Assembly: GCA_017619295.1 (NCBI GenBank)
Contig: JAFZSQ010000084.1
Span: forward strand, 1-64,000
Reading direction: 5' to 3'
DNA: 64,000 bases
Source of the DNA: Lachnospiraceae bacterium
GTDB taxonomy: Bacteria > Bacillota > Clostridia > Lachnospirales > Lachnospiraceae
Both the position numbers and the translations under genes were made by a program. The notes under the pieces are model-generated. The model did not search any database. It worked only from the letters and a program-made list of their open reading frames with translations, and was not told the DNA's origin. This document shows, piece after piece, positions 7,773 to 16,422 of this stretch (the stretch's first letter is position 1; each line of letters begins with the position of its first letter).

Positions 7773-10130
7773 TTATTTGTTTTCTTTACCAATCTTCATG
7801 GTAAGAGAAATTCTCTTCTTTGGAACATCCACTGAGATTACCTGAACATCAACGATATCTCCAACCTTTACTGCCTCTAAAGGATGCTTGATGTATTTAT
7901 CTGTGATCTGAGAGATGTGAACCAGACCGTCCTGGTGAACTCCTATGTCTACGAAAGCACCAAAGTCTATTACGTTTCTGACGGTTCCCTTAAGAACCAT
8001 TCCGGGCTTAAGATCTTCCATGTCAAGAACATCACTTCTTAAAATGGGTGCCGGCATATCCTCTCTGGGATCTCTTGCAGGCTTCTCAAGCTCTTTAAGA
8101 ATATCGGTAAGAGTAATCTCACCGATTCCAAGTTCCTCGGCGAGTTTCTTCTTATCTTTAATCTTCTTTTCGAAGGAACCGACACTCGTGTCAGGCGCAT
8201 TCTGTACTGCCCTGTCAGTCTTTGTATTCTCAGTATTTTCAAGGCTTACGTTACCAAGAGCCATTGCAAGAGCTTTACCCATGGCTGTGTTGGTATTCTT
8301 AATCTGGACAGGCTTCTTCTCAGGTTTTTTAGGCGCAGGTTTAGCTGCTTGCTTCTTAAGCGGAGCTGCCTTCCAGGCTGCCTTAACGTCATCCATTGTG
8401 ATTCCCAGCTTCTCCATGAGTTTCATAGCTGCTTCGTAGGATTCGGGATGAACGCTTGTAGCGTCAAGAGGGTTATCTCCGTCTGTGATTCTCATAAAGC
8501 CTGCACACTGCTCATAGGCCTTGGGACCAAGTTTTGCAACCTTAAGAAGTTCTCTTCTGTCTCTGAATCTTCCGTTTTTCTCTCTGTAGTCAACTATGTT
8601 CTTGGCAATAACCTTGGTTATACCGGAAATATATTCAAGTAATGATACCGATGCGGTGTTAAGATCAACGCCAACCTTGTTAACGGAGTCTTCTACCACA
8701 CCACCAAGAGCCTCGGCAAGTTTCTTCTGGTTCATATCATGCTGATACTGACCGACACCTATGGACTGGGGATCAATCTTAACAAGCTCAGCCAAAGGAT
8801 CCTGAAGACGTCTTGCAATTGATGCGGCACTTCTCTGTCCCACATCGAAGTTGGGGAACTCTTCCGTTGCAAGCTTACTAGCGGAATAAACGGAAGCTCC
8901 TGCCTCATTTACTATTACATACTGAACGGGGCCTGTTTTGGACACATCCAGTTCTTTTAACATCTCCACAATTATCTGCTCGGACTCTCTTGAAGCGGTA
9001 CCGTTACCTACGGAAATAAGGTTGATATGGTACTTGTTAATAAGGTCCTTAACAGCCTTCTTGGATTCCTCCACCTTGTTCTGGGGAGCTGTGGGGTAGA
9101 TAACCTTGGTATCAAGAACCTTACCGGTCTCATCTACAACCGCAAGCTTACATCCTGTTCTGAAAGCAGGGTCCCAGCCAAGAACAACCTTGCCCTTAAT
9201 GGGGGGCTGAAGAAGGAGCTGCTCTAAGTTTTTACCAAAGACGGTGATGGCACCATCCTCTGCCTTCTCTGTAAGCTCGTTTCTTATCTCTCTCTCAATG
9301 GCGGGAGCGATAAGTCTCTCGTATGAATCCTCGATTGCTTCCCTGATTACAGGTGTGGTAAAGGAGTTATCCTTTGTGATAACCATTTTCTCAAGGTATG
9401 TGATGATGCGTTCCACGGGAGCCTCAATCTTAACGGTTAAGAACTTCTCGTTCTCACCTCTGTTGATTGCAAGGGTTCTGTGACCCACCACCTTGCAAAC
9501 AGGCTCCTCGTAGTCATAGTACATCTCGTATACGCTTGTGGCCTTCTCATCTTTCGCCTTTGTGATAAGCTTTCCTTCCTCAAAGGTTGCCTTACGGATG
9601 TAGGCTCTATAGTCCGCATTGTCAGAGATACTCTCTGCGATAATGTCTCTTGCTCCTGCAAGGGCATCCTCTGCGGTATTAACTTCCTTCTCGGGATCCA
9701 CATATTTTGCCGCTTCTGTCAAAACGTCCTCTGTGGCATCCATGGAAAGAATGAAGGCCGAGAGAGGCTCAAGGCCTCTCTCTTTAGCCACACTTGCTCT
9801 TGTCTTTCTCTTAGGTCTGTAGGGTCTGTATAAGTCTTCAACAACAACCAAGGTTTCGGCAGCCTCAATCTTTGCCTTTAATTCATCGGTAAGAGCGCCC
9901 TGCTCTTCGATGCTTGCAAGGACGGTTGCCTTCTTGTCCTCCAGATTTCTAAGATATGTAAGTCTTTCAAAGAGGTTTCTTAACTGTTCATCGTTAAGGG
10001 AACCTGTTGCCTCCTTACGGTATCTTGAGATAAAGGGGATGGTGTTTCCCTCGTCAATTAGTTTTACGGCAGCTTCAACCTGCCATTTTTCTACTTTGAG
10101 TTCCTCTTTGATTTTTAAGATAATGTCCAT
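7773..10130 (-). CDS. tex: Tex-family RNA-binding transcription accessory protein
   Basis: Tex is a conserved cytosolic nucleic-acid-binding protein linked to transcription, in other species also to toxin expression and stress tolerance. Domains in order: helical Tex N-terminal region, YqgF/RNase H-like domain (KVVLGWDPAFRTGCKLAV near residue 315), helix-hairpin-helix region (DLNTASVSLLEYISGI, about 490-560) and a C-terminal S1 domain (GTVRNVIDFGAFVDIGVHQD, about 718-737). A low-complexity Lys/Pro/Ala insert of about 100 residues separates the HhH region from S1, which explains the 785-aa length. It lies 23 nt downstream of the DUF5692-like gene, probably in one operon. Confidence 0.95.
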   Translation of the reverse strand: MDIILKIKEELKVEKWQVEAAVKLIDEGNTIPFISRYRKEATGSLNDEQLRNLFERLTYLRNLEDKKATVLASIEEQGALTDELKAKIEAAETLVVVEDLYRPYRPKRKTRASVAKERGLEPLSAFILSMDATEDVLTEAAKYVDPEKEVNTAEDALAGARDIIAESISDNADYRAYIRKATFEEGKLITKAKDEKATSVYEMYYDYEEPVCKVVGHRTLAINRGENEKFLTVKIEAPVERIITYLEKMVITKDNSFTTPVIREAIEDSYERLIAPAIEREIRNELTEKAEDGAITVFGKNLEQLLLQPPIKGKVVLGWDPAFRTGCKLAVVDETGKVLDTKVIYPTAPQNKVEESKKAVKDLINKYHINLISVGNGTASRESEQIIVEMLKELDVSKTGPVQYVIVNEAGASVYSASKLATEEFPNFDVGQRSAASIARRLQDPLAELVKIDPQSIGVGQYQHDMNQKKLAEALGGVVEDSVNKVGVDLNTASVSLLEYISGITKVIAKNIVDYREKNGRFRDRRELLKVAKLGPKAYEQCAGFMRITDGDNPLDATSVHPESYEAAMKLMEKLGITMDDVKAAWKAAPLKKQAAKPAPKKPEKKPVQIKNTNTAMGKALAMALGNVSLENTENTKTDRAVQNAPDTSVGSFEKKIKDKKKLAEELGIGEITLTDILKELEKPARDPREDMPAPILRSDVLDMEDLKPGMVLKGTVRNVIDFGAFVDIGVHQDGLVHISQITDKYIKHPLEAVKVGDIVDVQVISVDVPKKRISLTMKIGKENK

Positions 10131-10153
10131 TAAATAAATACTTCCTTAATTCT

Positions 10154-11275
10154 TTATACTTCTGCTCTTGCCATAGCTTCTTCGAAATCTCTTGTTCCCT
10201 TGAACACTTCATTGGAATAAGGATTCTTGCCCATGGCAATTGATTTCTTAATGATAACCGCCATACATACAACGTTAATGGCTATTGCAAGTATTGCAAC
10301 AACTCCCTGTGCTCTGGGATCGGCGGTTATGCCCATGCCCTCGATAATCTTGCCGGCCTCGGCAGTTTTGCCTCCTCCGCTGTTATAAAGGCCAATAGCC
10401 TTCTCGTAAAGGTCCATGGTTGTAACACCTGCTTCTGTAGCTCCACCGTAAACTGTGGGAAGAGCGGCCGCAAATCTTCCGCTCAACTGGAAAAGCGGCA
10501 CCACCTGAGCCCACATACACCATATTGCCAGGGTGTTGGCGCGGTTCTGGATCCATGCGCCCTTGTTCCAGAATGCATTTGCAAAAGTAGGAGCAAGCAA
10601 AAGTGCAACGCCGCAGTACCATGTGTGCGTAGGAAGATTCAGGTATGTGTACTCGAAATTCCAAACGTCATAAGCAAGGATGAACCAGATTGTCATATCA
10701 GGCCAGAGCATATCTGACTTGTTCTTATCCTTCGATGTATAAAGGTGGATACATCCGGTCATACAGAAGATGTTGATGAGTCCTGCCAATGCATTGAGAA
10801 CATTCCACCAACCGCCGTAGATGAATACGCCTTCGTTTGATGCCCACCAGGCTCCGCTTAAGTTACCTGCAATCTTGTAAGAAGCGATGGCAGATTCCAT
10901 ATCGGATACGTTGGCAATCATAATGTTTGCTGCAACGATAAACCAGGGGAACCATTTAAACCATTTCTCTTTTCCGATGCCCCATTTGTACTTAATCATC
11001 ATGAAGCCGACGCAACCTATGTCAGCCGCATAAAGCTTAAAGTAATGGAACCATCCGTCCATGTACGCAACCGTAGGATTGTCCTTTCCTCCAAACATAC
11101 CTACGTGCGCCAGTATAAAGTATACCGTCAAAATGCAGGGGATAATTACAAAAACTACCATTCCTCCCGCTTTCGTCCTTCGTCCGATTTCATTCACAAG
11201 AATCAATCCGACGAATACCAGTAGCCAACCGATTAACTGCATGGATGACTGAGAGCTGTAAAGTTGAAATAGCAT
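10154..11275 (-). CDS. polytopic membrane protein, probable DUF5692 family
   Basis: A 373-aa integral membrane protein with about eight hydrophobic helices and many Trp, Tyr and aromatic clusters. The opening LYSSQSSMQLIGWLLVFVG followed by NEIGRRTKAGG and the NFEYTYLNLPTHTWYCG segment match my memory of DUF5692, a family of unknown function. No transporter or enzyme motif is visible. It is followed 23 nt later by tex and preceded by a strong GGGAGG ribosome site. A perfect 16-bp palindrome lies just upstream, so it may be individually regulated. The function is unknown. Confidence 0.85.
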   Translation of the reverse strand: MLFQLYSSQSSMQLIGWLLVFVGLILVNEIGRRTKAGGMVVFVIIPCILTVYFILAHVGMFGGKDNPTVAYMDGWFHYFKLYAADIGCVGFMMIKYKWGIGKEKWFKWFPWFIVAANIMIANVSDMESAIASYKIAGNLSGAWWASNEGVFIYGGWWNVLNALAGLINIFCMTGCIHLYTSKDKNKSDMLWPDMTIWFILAYDVWNFEYTYLNLPTHTWYCGVALLLAPTFANAFWNKGAWIQNRANTLAIWCMWAQVVPLFQLSGRFAAALPTVYGGATEAGVTTMDLYEKAIGLYNSGGGKTAEAGKIIEGMGITADPRAQGVVAILAIAINVVCMAVIIKKSIAMGKNPYSNEVFKGTRDFEEAMARAEV

Positions 11276-11294
11276 GAATCTTACCTCCCTTTCC

Positions 11295-11310
11295 GTCTCA
11301 CATATGAGAC
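11295..11310. promoter_or_regulatory. palindrome upstream of the DUF5692-like gene
   Basis: GTCTCACATATGAGAC is a perfect 6-4-6 inverted repeat about 20 bp upstream of the start of the DUF5692-like gene, just before its ribosome site. It could be an operator or a short RNA hairpin. No protein is assigned. Confidence 0.4.
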
Positions 11311-11402
11311 ATATTTACATATAATTTTACATCGTTTCCTTTTTACCGTAAAGGTGGTAAAATATAGGCATTGCAGACATTTTAAGTCTATGGAGAAACA
11401 TT

Positions 11403-11807
11403 ATGAACGACGAATTTGACTACAGAGACATGTATAATGTCCCCACCAATAAGTTCGCAGTTGCATCCCTTGCCTGCGGAGCCATAGCCATAATCACTTT
11501 TGCAAGCTTATACCTGTCGGTTATTCTTGGCTCCCTTGCCATTATTTTTGCCTTCCTTTCAAGGAACGGCACCAGAAGGCTGGCACAGTATTCACGCATC
11601 GGGATCATATGCGGTTCCATAGCGGTTGTGGGTGTTTTTGCCACGGTTATTTACTGGTACACACATCTTCCGGAGCTCCTTCAGAACCCCACTTACAGGG
11701 AAATCGTTCAGAGAATCATGAACAATGCCCTGGGCGGTGACGTGGATTTGGAGAAGTTCTTCGGAATTACAGATACATCAAATTATATGTTTAGATTATT
11801 CTTTTGA
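11403..11807 (+). CDS. small two-helix membrane protein (DUF4190-like)
   Basis: A 134-aa protein with a short acidic N-terminus, two transmembrane helices (about residues 17-45 and 62-82) separated by a basic loop with RNGTRRLAQYSR, and a soluble tail. The KFAVASLACGAIAIITF opening and the G-I-I-C-G-S second helix resemble DUF4190-type small membrane proteins. It is the first gene of a two-gene plus-strand unit with the DUF975-like gene 12 nt downstream. An inverted repeat TTTACC-N8-GGTAAA (11343-11362) overlaps a possible promoter. No function is known to me. Confidence 0.78.
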   Translation: MNDEFDYRDMYNVPTNKFAVASLACGAIAIITFASLYLSVILGSLAIIFAFLSRNGTRRLAQYSRIGIICGSIAVVGVFATVIYWYTHLPELLQNPTYREIVQRIMNNALGGDVDLEKFFGITDTSNYMFRLFF

Positions 11808-11819
11808 TTGGAGTAAAAG

Positions 11820-12533
11820 ATGACACCTCATCAGACATTCGGAGAAATCAAAGCTCATGCCAGAGGCTCCCTTAACGGCTGCTACGGCATAGCCATTCTT
11901 TCATTTATTGATACGATGCTTCTAAGCTTCATTCCCACATACATTGTTGGATATCTTTTCCCCAACAACAGCCTTTTCGAGACCATCGGTTCCGAGATCG
12001 TAAGTTTTATTCTTACCTGCTTCGTGGGAATTTTGGAAGTCGGCTTATGCCTTATTTACCTTAAGCTTTGCTCAAAGCAGCGGGCTACCATCTCCGACCT
12101 TTTCTACGGATACAGGGTTGGCAGGAATCACAGCCTTATGGTTTGCTTTGTATCAACCATAATCGCGGAAGTTTGTTCTCTTCCCTACGTGATTTTATGC
12201 ACCCACAATTCCATGAACGGAATTTACGCGCCCCAGCAGGAATACATCGCTTTGATTTGCGGCATGGTTCTTACATTGATTTTAAGGCTCCCCATTTCCC
12301 AGAGTTTCTTCATTCTGGTGGATTTCCCGGAGTATACGGGAGCGGAAGCACTGAAGCTTAGCATGAAGCTTATGAAGGGAAATTACCTTCGTTATTTTCT
12401 CTTCTTACTGAGTTTCGTTCCCTTCATCATTTTATCCATCTTCAGCTTCTTCATCGGGCTTTTGTGGACCATCCCTTACATCTATGCAAGCACCGCAGCA
12501 TTCTATCTGGAGCTTACGAAATCAAATAAATAA
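11820..12533 (+). CDS. DUF975-family integral membrane protein
   Basis: A 237-aa protein with about six transmembrane helices. The family layout is clear: a cytosolic amphipathic start with ARGSLNGCYG, a central LRLPISQSFFILVDFPEYTGAEALKLS region and a final IPYIYASTAAFYLEL. DUF975 proteins are common in Firmicutes and have no established role; they resemble YciC-type membrane proteins. It follows the small membrane gene by 12 nt, so the pair is probably one transcript, ending at the strong bidirectional terminator just downstream. Confidence 0.82.
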   Translation: MTPHQTFGEIKAHARGSLNGCYGIAILSFIDTMLLSFIPTYIVGYLFPNNSLFETIGSEIVSFILTCFVGILEVGLCLIYLKLCSKQRATISDLFYGYRVGRNHSLMVCFVSTIIAEVCSLPYVILCTHNSMNGIYAPQQEYIALICGMVLTLILRLPISQSFFILVDFPEYTGAEALKLSMKLMKGNYLRYFLFLLSFVPFIILSIFSFFIGLLWTIPYIYASTAAFYLELTKSNK

Positions 12534-12562
12534 AACAGGCGGCCAACAGGCCGCCATTTTTA
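12532..12562. terminator. bidirectional terminator between the DUF975 gene and prfB
   Basis: GGCGGCC (12538-12544) and GGCCGCC (12549-12555) form a perfect 7-bp GC stem with an ACA-type 4-nt loop. It is followed by a T-rich tract on the plus strand and preceded by AAAA for the minus strand. It separates convergent genes. Confidence 0.88.
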
Positions 12563-13660
12563 TTGTATCCATTTCAAATATGCATTTATAAAGGGATCCA
12601 GGCCACCGTCCAAAACCGCATCCACGTTTCCGGATTCAGCGTTGGTTCTGTGATCTTTCACCATGGTGTAAGGCTGAAGTACATAGGACCTTATCTGATT
12701 ACCCCAGGCAATGTCTTTAACCTCACCTCTTATATCGGACATTTTCTCTGCCGTCTCTTCCTGCTTTAACATGTATAACTTGGCCTTCAGCATCTGCATG
12801 GCCTTGTCCTTGTTCTGGAACTGGCTTCGCTCGTTCTGGCAGGTTACCACGATTCCTGTGGGAAGGTGGGTGATTCGAATAGCCGATGAAGTCTTGTTGA
12901 TGTGCTGTCCGCCTGCACCGCTTGAACGGTAGGTGTCAACACGGATATCATCATCGTTGATCTCAATATCGATATCATCGTCTATTTCAGGCATAACATC
13001 CAATGAAACAAAGGAAGTCTGGCGTTTGCCCTGAGCATTGAAGGGTGAAATACGAACCAGTCTGTGAACGCCCTTCTCAGACTTAAGATAGCCGTAGGCA
13101 TTCTCTCCGTTTACCTGGAAGGTAATGGACTTGATACCCGCTTCATCACCGTCCAAAGAATCAAGAACTTCCACATCAAAGCCCTTCTTCTCAGCCCATC
13201 TGGTGTACATGCGATAAAGCATCTGGCACCAGTCGCAGCTTTCTGTTCCGCCGGCACCTGCATTCAGTTTAAGAATGGCATTGTTTCTGTCGTACTCGCC
13301 GGATAAAAGGGTGCTGATACGAATCTCCTCGAAGGTTTTTATGAAATCGTCAAGCTCCTGTCTGATTTCGGGAATCAGGGATTCATCATTCTCCTCATAA
13401 CCCATCTCAATAAGGGTTAAGATATCATCCTTCTGGCGATAGAGATTGTCGCAAAGCTCCACCGTATCCTTGGTATTCTTAAGCTCCTTCATAAGCTTGT
13501 TGGCTCTGTCGGGCTCATCCCAGAATCCGGGCGCTTCTATCTCACGCTCAAGCTCTTCTATTCGATTCTTCTTAACATCAAGATTAAGGGAATCCTTAAC
13601 CTCGTTAAGAGGCTCCTCATATGAGAGGATCTCCGTTTTCATCTGGTCTAATTCAACCAT
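12560..13660 (-). CDS. prfB: peptide chain release factor 2
   Basis: RF2 terminates translation at UGA and UAA. The GGQ hydrolysis motif (GAGGQHINK, near residue 250) and the SPF codon-recognition tripeptide (near 205) identify RF2 rather than RF1. I chose the ATG at 13660 with GGAGA 7 nt upstream, giving 366 aa. The in-frame TTG at 13684 lies in the T run of the secA terminator and is unlikely. At the place where most bacteria have the CTT-TGA autoregulatory frameshift (around codon 26), this gene reads CTT-AAT-CTT-GAT in frame, so it needs no frameshift. It is downstream of secA, a common Firmicute order. Confidence 0.96.
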   Translation of the reverse strand: MVELDQMKTEILSYEEPLNEVKDSLNLDVKKNRIEELEREIEAPGFWDEPDRANKLMKELKNTKDTVELCDNLYRQKDDILTLIEMGYEENDESLIPEIRQELDDFIKTFEEIRISTLLSGEYDRNNAILKLNAGAGGTESCDWCQMLYRMYTRWAEKKGFDVEVLDSLDGDEAGIKSITFQVNGENAYGYLKSEKGVHRLVRISPFNAQGKRQTSFVSLDVMPEIDDDIDIEINDDDIRVDTYRSSGAGGQHINKTSSAIRITHLPTGIVVTCQNERSQFQNKDKAMQMLKAKLYMLKQEETAEKMSDIRGEVKDIAWGNQIRSYVLQPYTMVKDHRTNAESGNVDAVLDGGLDPFINAYLKWIQ

Positions 13661-13683
13661 GCCTATTCTCCGTATGATTCTCA

Positions 13684-13711
13684 AAAAGAGCCGGCATTAC
13701 TGCCGGTTCTT
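13684..13711 (-). terminator. terminator downstream of secA
   Basis: On the minus strand GAACCGGCA-GTAA-TGCCGGCTC forms a 9-bp stem with a tetraloop followed directly by TTTTT. It lies between the secA stop and the prfB start and should limit read-through into prfB. Confidence 0.8.
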
Positions 13712-13719
13712 TAGGTTTC

Positions 13720-16293
13720 TTATGCGTTGATTCGTCCGTGACAGTTCTTGTACTTCTTACCGCTTCCGCAAGGGCAGGGATCATTGGGATAAACCTTTGC
13801 TTCCATACGCTTAACGGGAGTCTTAACAGCTGAGTCGTCCTTGTTGGTTCCTGTAACCTTGGCAACCTGCTCACGCTCAACCTTCTGCTCAATCTTTACG
13901 TGGAGAAGAAGTCTTACGGTCTCCTCACGGATGTTCTGGGTCATTTCATCGAACATGTCATAACCGGCCATCTTGTACTCAACAAGGGGATCCTTCTGAC
14001 CGTATGCGGCAAGGCCAACACCCTGACGGAGCTGATCCATGTCGTCGATGTGATCCATCCACTTTCTGTCTATAACCTTAAGAAGGATTACACGCTCCAA
14101 TTCTCTGATAGCTTCGGCATTGGGGAACTCAGCTTCCTTGTTCTTGTAAAGGTTGAAAGCTTCCTCCTTAAGCTGGTGCTTTAAGGTGTTCTTCTTCTTG
14201 GGATTTGCTACTCTATCGTAACTTACGGGCTCGATGGGGATTGTGGGAAGAAGGAGCTCATTAAGCTCTGTGTAATCCCAATCTCTTGCATCCACTTCAT
14301 CGCTTATGCAGATATCTACGCAGTTCTCGGCGATGTTTGTAATCATGTTGAAGATTACGTCTCTCATGGACTCGCCGTCAAGAACCTTGGCTCTTTCCTC
14401 GTAGATAATCTCACGCTGTTCGTTCATAACCTGGTCGTACTCTAAGAGGTTCTTACGAATACCGTAGTTGTTGTTCTCTATCTTCTTCTGAGCACCCTCA
14501 ATGGCTCTTGATAATGTCTTATGTTCAATCTCCTGTCCCTCAGGGATTCCAAGAGCGTTAAACATTGCAATCATTCTGTCGGAACCAAAGAGTCTCATTA
14601 AATCATCTTCAAGTGAGATGTAGAATCTTGATACACCGGGGTCACCCTGACGTCCGGAACGACCTCTCAACTGGTTATCGATACGTCTGGATTCATGACG
14701 CTCTGTACCGATAATCATAAGACCGCCGGCAGCTCTTGATTCATCATCAAGCTTAATATCGGTTCCACGACCTGCCATGTTGGTAGCGATGGTAACTGCT
14801 CCGTGAATACCGGCATCGGCAACGATTTCAGCCTCCATCTCATGGTACTTTGCATTAAGTACTTTATGCTGGATGCCTTCCTTTGTAAGAAGACGGCTGA
14901 TTTCCTCGGATGCATCGATGTTGATGGTACCAACCAGTACAGGCTGTCCCTTGGCGTGAGCTTCCTTAACCGCATTGACGATTGCTGCAAGCTTCTCTTT
15001 CTTGGTCTTGTAAACCGCATCCTGAAGGTCGATTCTCTGAACGGGACGATTGGTGGGAACCACTACAACGTCCATTCCGTAAATATCTCTGAACTCTCGC
15101 TCCTCTGTAAGGGCTGTACCTGTCATACCTGACTTCTTCTCGAACTTGTTGAAGAAGTTCTGGAATGTGATGGTAGCAAGAGTCTTACTCTCTCTCTTAA
15201 CCTTAACGTGCTCCTTGGCCTCAATTGCCTGGTGGAGACCGTCTGAATAACGACGTCCGGGCATTACACGACCTGTAAATTCGTCAACGATGAGAACCTG
15301 GTCGTCTTTTACAATGTAATCCTGATCTCTGAACATCAGGTTATGAGCACGAAGGGCAAGGATTATGTTGTGCTGGATATCAAGGTTCTCGGGATCCGCA
15401 AAGTTATCGATGTGGAAGAATCTCTCTACCTTGGCAACACCATCGGCTGTAAGGTTTACAACCTTATCCTTCTCGTTAACAATGAAGTCTCCGGTCTCTT
15501 CCTGCTCGATACCCATGATGATATCCATCTTGGACTGCTCCTCAAGATCCTTACCACGCTTCATCTGACGAGCGAGAATATCGCAGGCCTCGTAAAGGCT
15601 TGTGGACTTTGATGACTGTCCGGAAATAATAAGAGGGGTTCTTGCTTCATCGATAAGAACTGAGTCGACCTCATCGATGATGGCATAGTGAAGACCTCTT
15701 AAAACAAGGTTGTTCTTATATACAACCATGTTGTCTCTAAGGTAATCGAAACCAAGCTCATTGTTGGTTACGTATGTAATATCGCAATTGTATGCTTCCT
15801 GTCTCTCAGAAGGGGTCATGGAGTTAAGAACCACGCCAACCTTAAGTCCCAGGAATTCATGTACCTGACCCATCCACTCGGCGTCACGCTTTGCCAGATA
15901 GTCGTTGACGGTAACTACGTGCACACCCTTGCCCTCAAGAGCGTTAAGGTATGCGGGACAGGTGGAAACAAGTGTCTTACCTTCACCTGTACGCATCTCA
16001 GGGATACGGCCCTGGTGAAGTATGATACCACCGATAAGCTGAACTCTGAAGTGTTCCATGTTAAGGACACGCTTCGCTGCCTCTCTTACTACTGCGAAAG
16101 CCTCGGGAAGCAAATCGTCCAAAGTCTCACCTTCTGCAAGTCTCTTCTTGAATTCGGGAGTCTTGGCCTTAAGCTCCTCATCAGTCATAGCCTGCATGGT
16201 CGGGCGGAGAGCCTCAATCTTATCAACAATAGGATAGATTCTCTTAAGCTCTCTTTCCGAGTGAGTTCCAAATATTTTATCTACTAAACTCAT
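13720..16293 (-). CDS. secA: preprotein translocase ATPase SecA
   Basis: SecA pushes unfolded preproteins through SecYEG using ATP. The 857-aa protein has Walker A TGEGKT at residues 103-108, the DEAD-like [14 protein letters not shown] near 207, [14 protein letters not shown] in the second helicase domain and a C-terminal zinc motif [14 protein letters not shown] used for SecB and ribosome contacts. Its length matches the family. It ends at a strong terminator ahead of prfB. The start has GGAG upstream. It is a single-copy housekeeping gene as far as this window shows. Confidence 0.98.
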   Translation of the reverse strand: MSLVDKIFGTHSERELKRIYPIVDKIEALRPTMQAMTDEELKAKTPEFKKRLAEGETLDDLLPEAFAVVREAAKRVLNMEHFRVQLIGGIILHQGRIPEMRTGEGKTLVSTCPAYLNALEGKGVHVVTVNDYLAKRDAEWMGQVHEFLGLKVGVVLNSMTPSERQEAYNCDITYVTNNELGFDYLRDNMVVYKNNLVLRGLHYAIIDEVDSVLIDEARTPLIISGQSSKSTSLYEACDILARQMKRGKDLEEQSKMDIIMGIEQEETGDFIVNEKDKVVNLTADGVAKVERFFHIDNFADPENLDIQHNIILALRAHNLMFRDQDYIVKDDQVLIVDEFTGRVMPGRRYSDGLHQAIEAKEHVKVKRESKTLATITFQNFFNKFEKKSGMTGTALTEEREFRDIYGMDVVVVPTNRPVQRIDLQDAVYKTKKEKLAAIVNAVKEAHAKGQPVLVGTINIDASEEISRLLTKEGIQHKVLNAKYHEMEAEIVADAGIHGAVTIATNMAGRGTDIKLDDESRAAGGLMIIGTERHESRRIDNQLRGRSGRQGDPGVSRFYISLEDDLMRLFGSDRMIAMFNALGIPEGQEIEHKTLSRAIEGAQKKIENNNYGIRKNLLEYDQVMNEQREIIYEERAKVLDGESMRDVIFNMITNIAENCVDICISDEVDARDWDYTELNELLLPTIPIEPVSYDRVANPKKKNTLKHQLKEEAFNLYKNKEAEFPNAEAIRELERVILLKVIDRKWMDHIDDMDQLRQGVGLAAYGQKDPLVEYKMAGYDMFDEMTQNIREETVRLLLHVKIEQKVEREQVAKVTGTNKDDSAVKTPVKRMEAKVYPNDPCPCGSGKKYKNCHGRINA

Positions 16294-16365
16294 GTGAAAA
16301 TTGCTCCTTTATAGTAACCGCAAGGCGGATGTCGGCAAATTAAGCCTAAAGGATATTCTAACAGA

Positions 16366-16401
16366 TTAGAGCCTATACTTCAACAGGTGTATAGGCTCTA
16401 A
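16366..16401. repeat. 13-bp inverted repeat downstream of the LuxR-type regulator
   Basis: TTAGAGCCTATAC (16366-16378) and GTATAGGCTCTAA (16389-16401) pair perfectly with a 10-nt loop. It lies between the regulator stop and secA. There is no T run directly after the stem on the minus strand, so it may stabilise the mRNA end or act as an imperfect terminator. Confidence 0.6.
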
Positions 16402-16422
16402 AAAATTAAGTTTTTGTAAACT

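Noticed and set aside
13661..13684. TTG start for prfB at 13684
   Set aside because: It lies in the T run of the secA terminator. The ATG at 13660 has GGAGA at normal distance and gives the usual RF2 N-terminus.
16366..16401. The 13-bp inverted repeat as a strong terminator for secA-region genes
   Set aside because: No T run follows the stem on either strand at the right place, so it is listed only as an inverted repeat.
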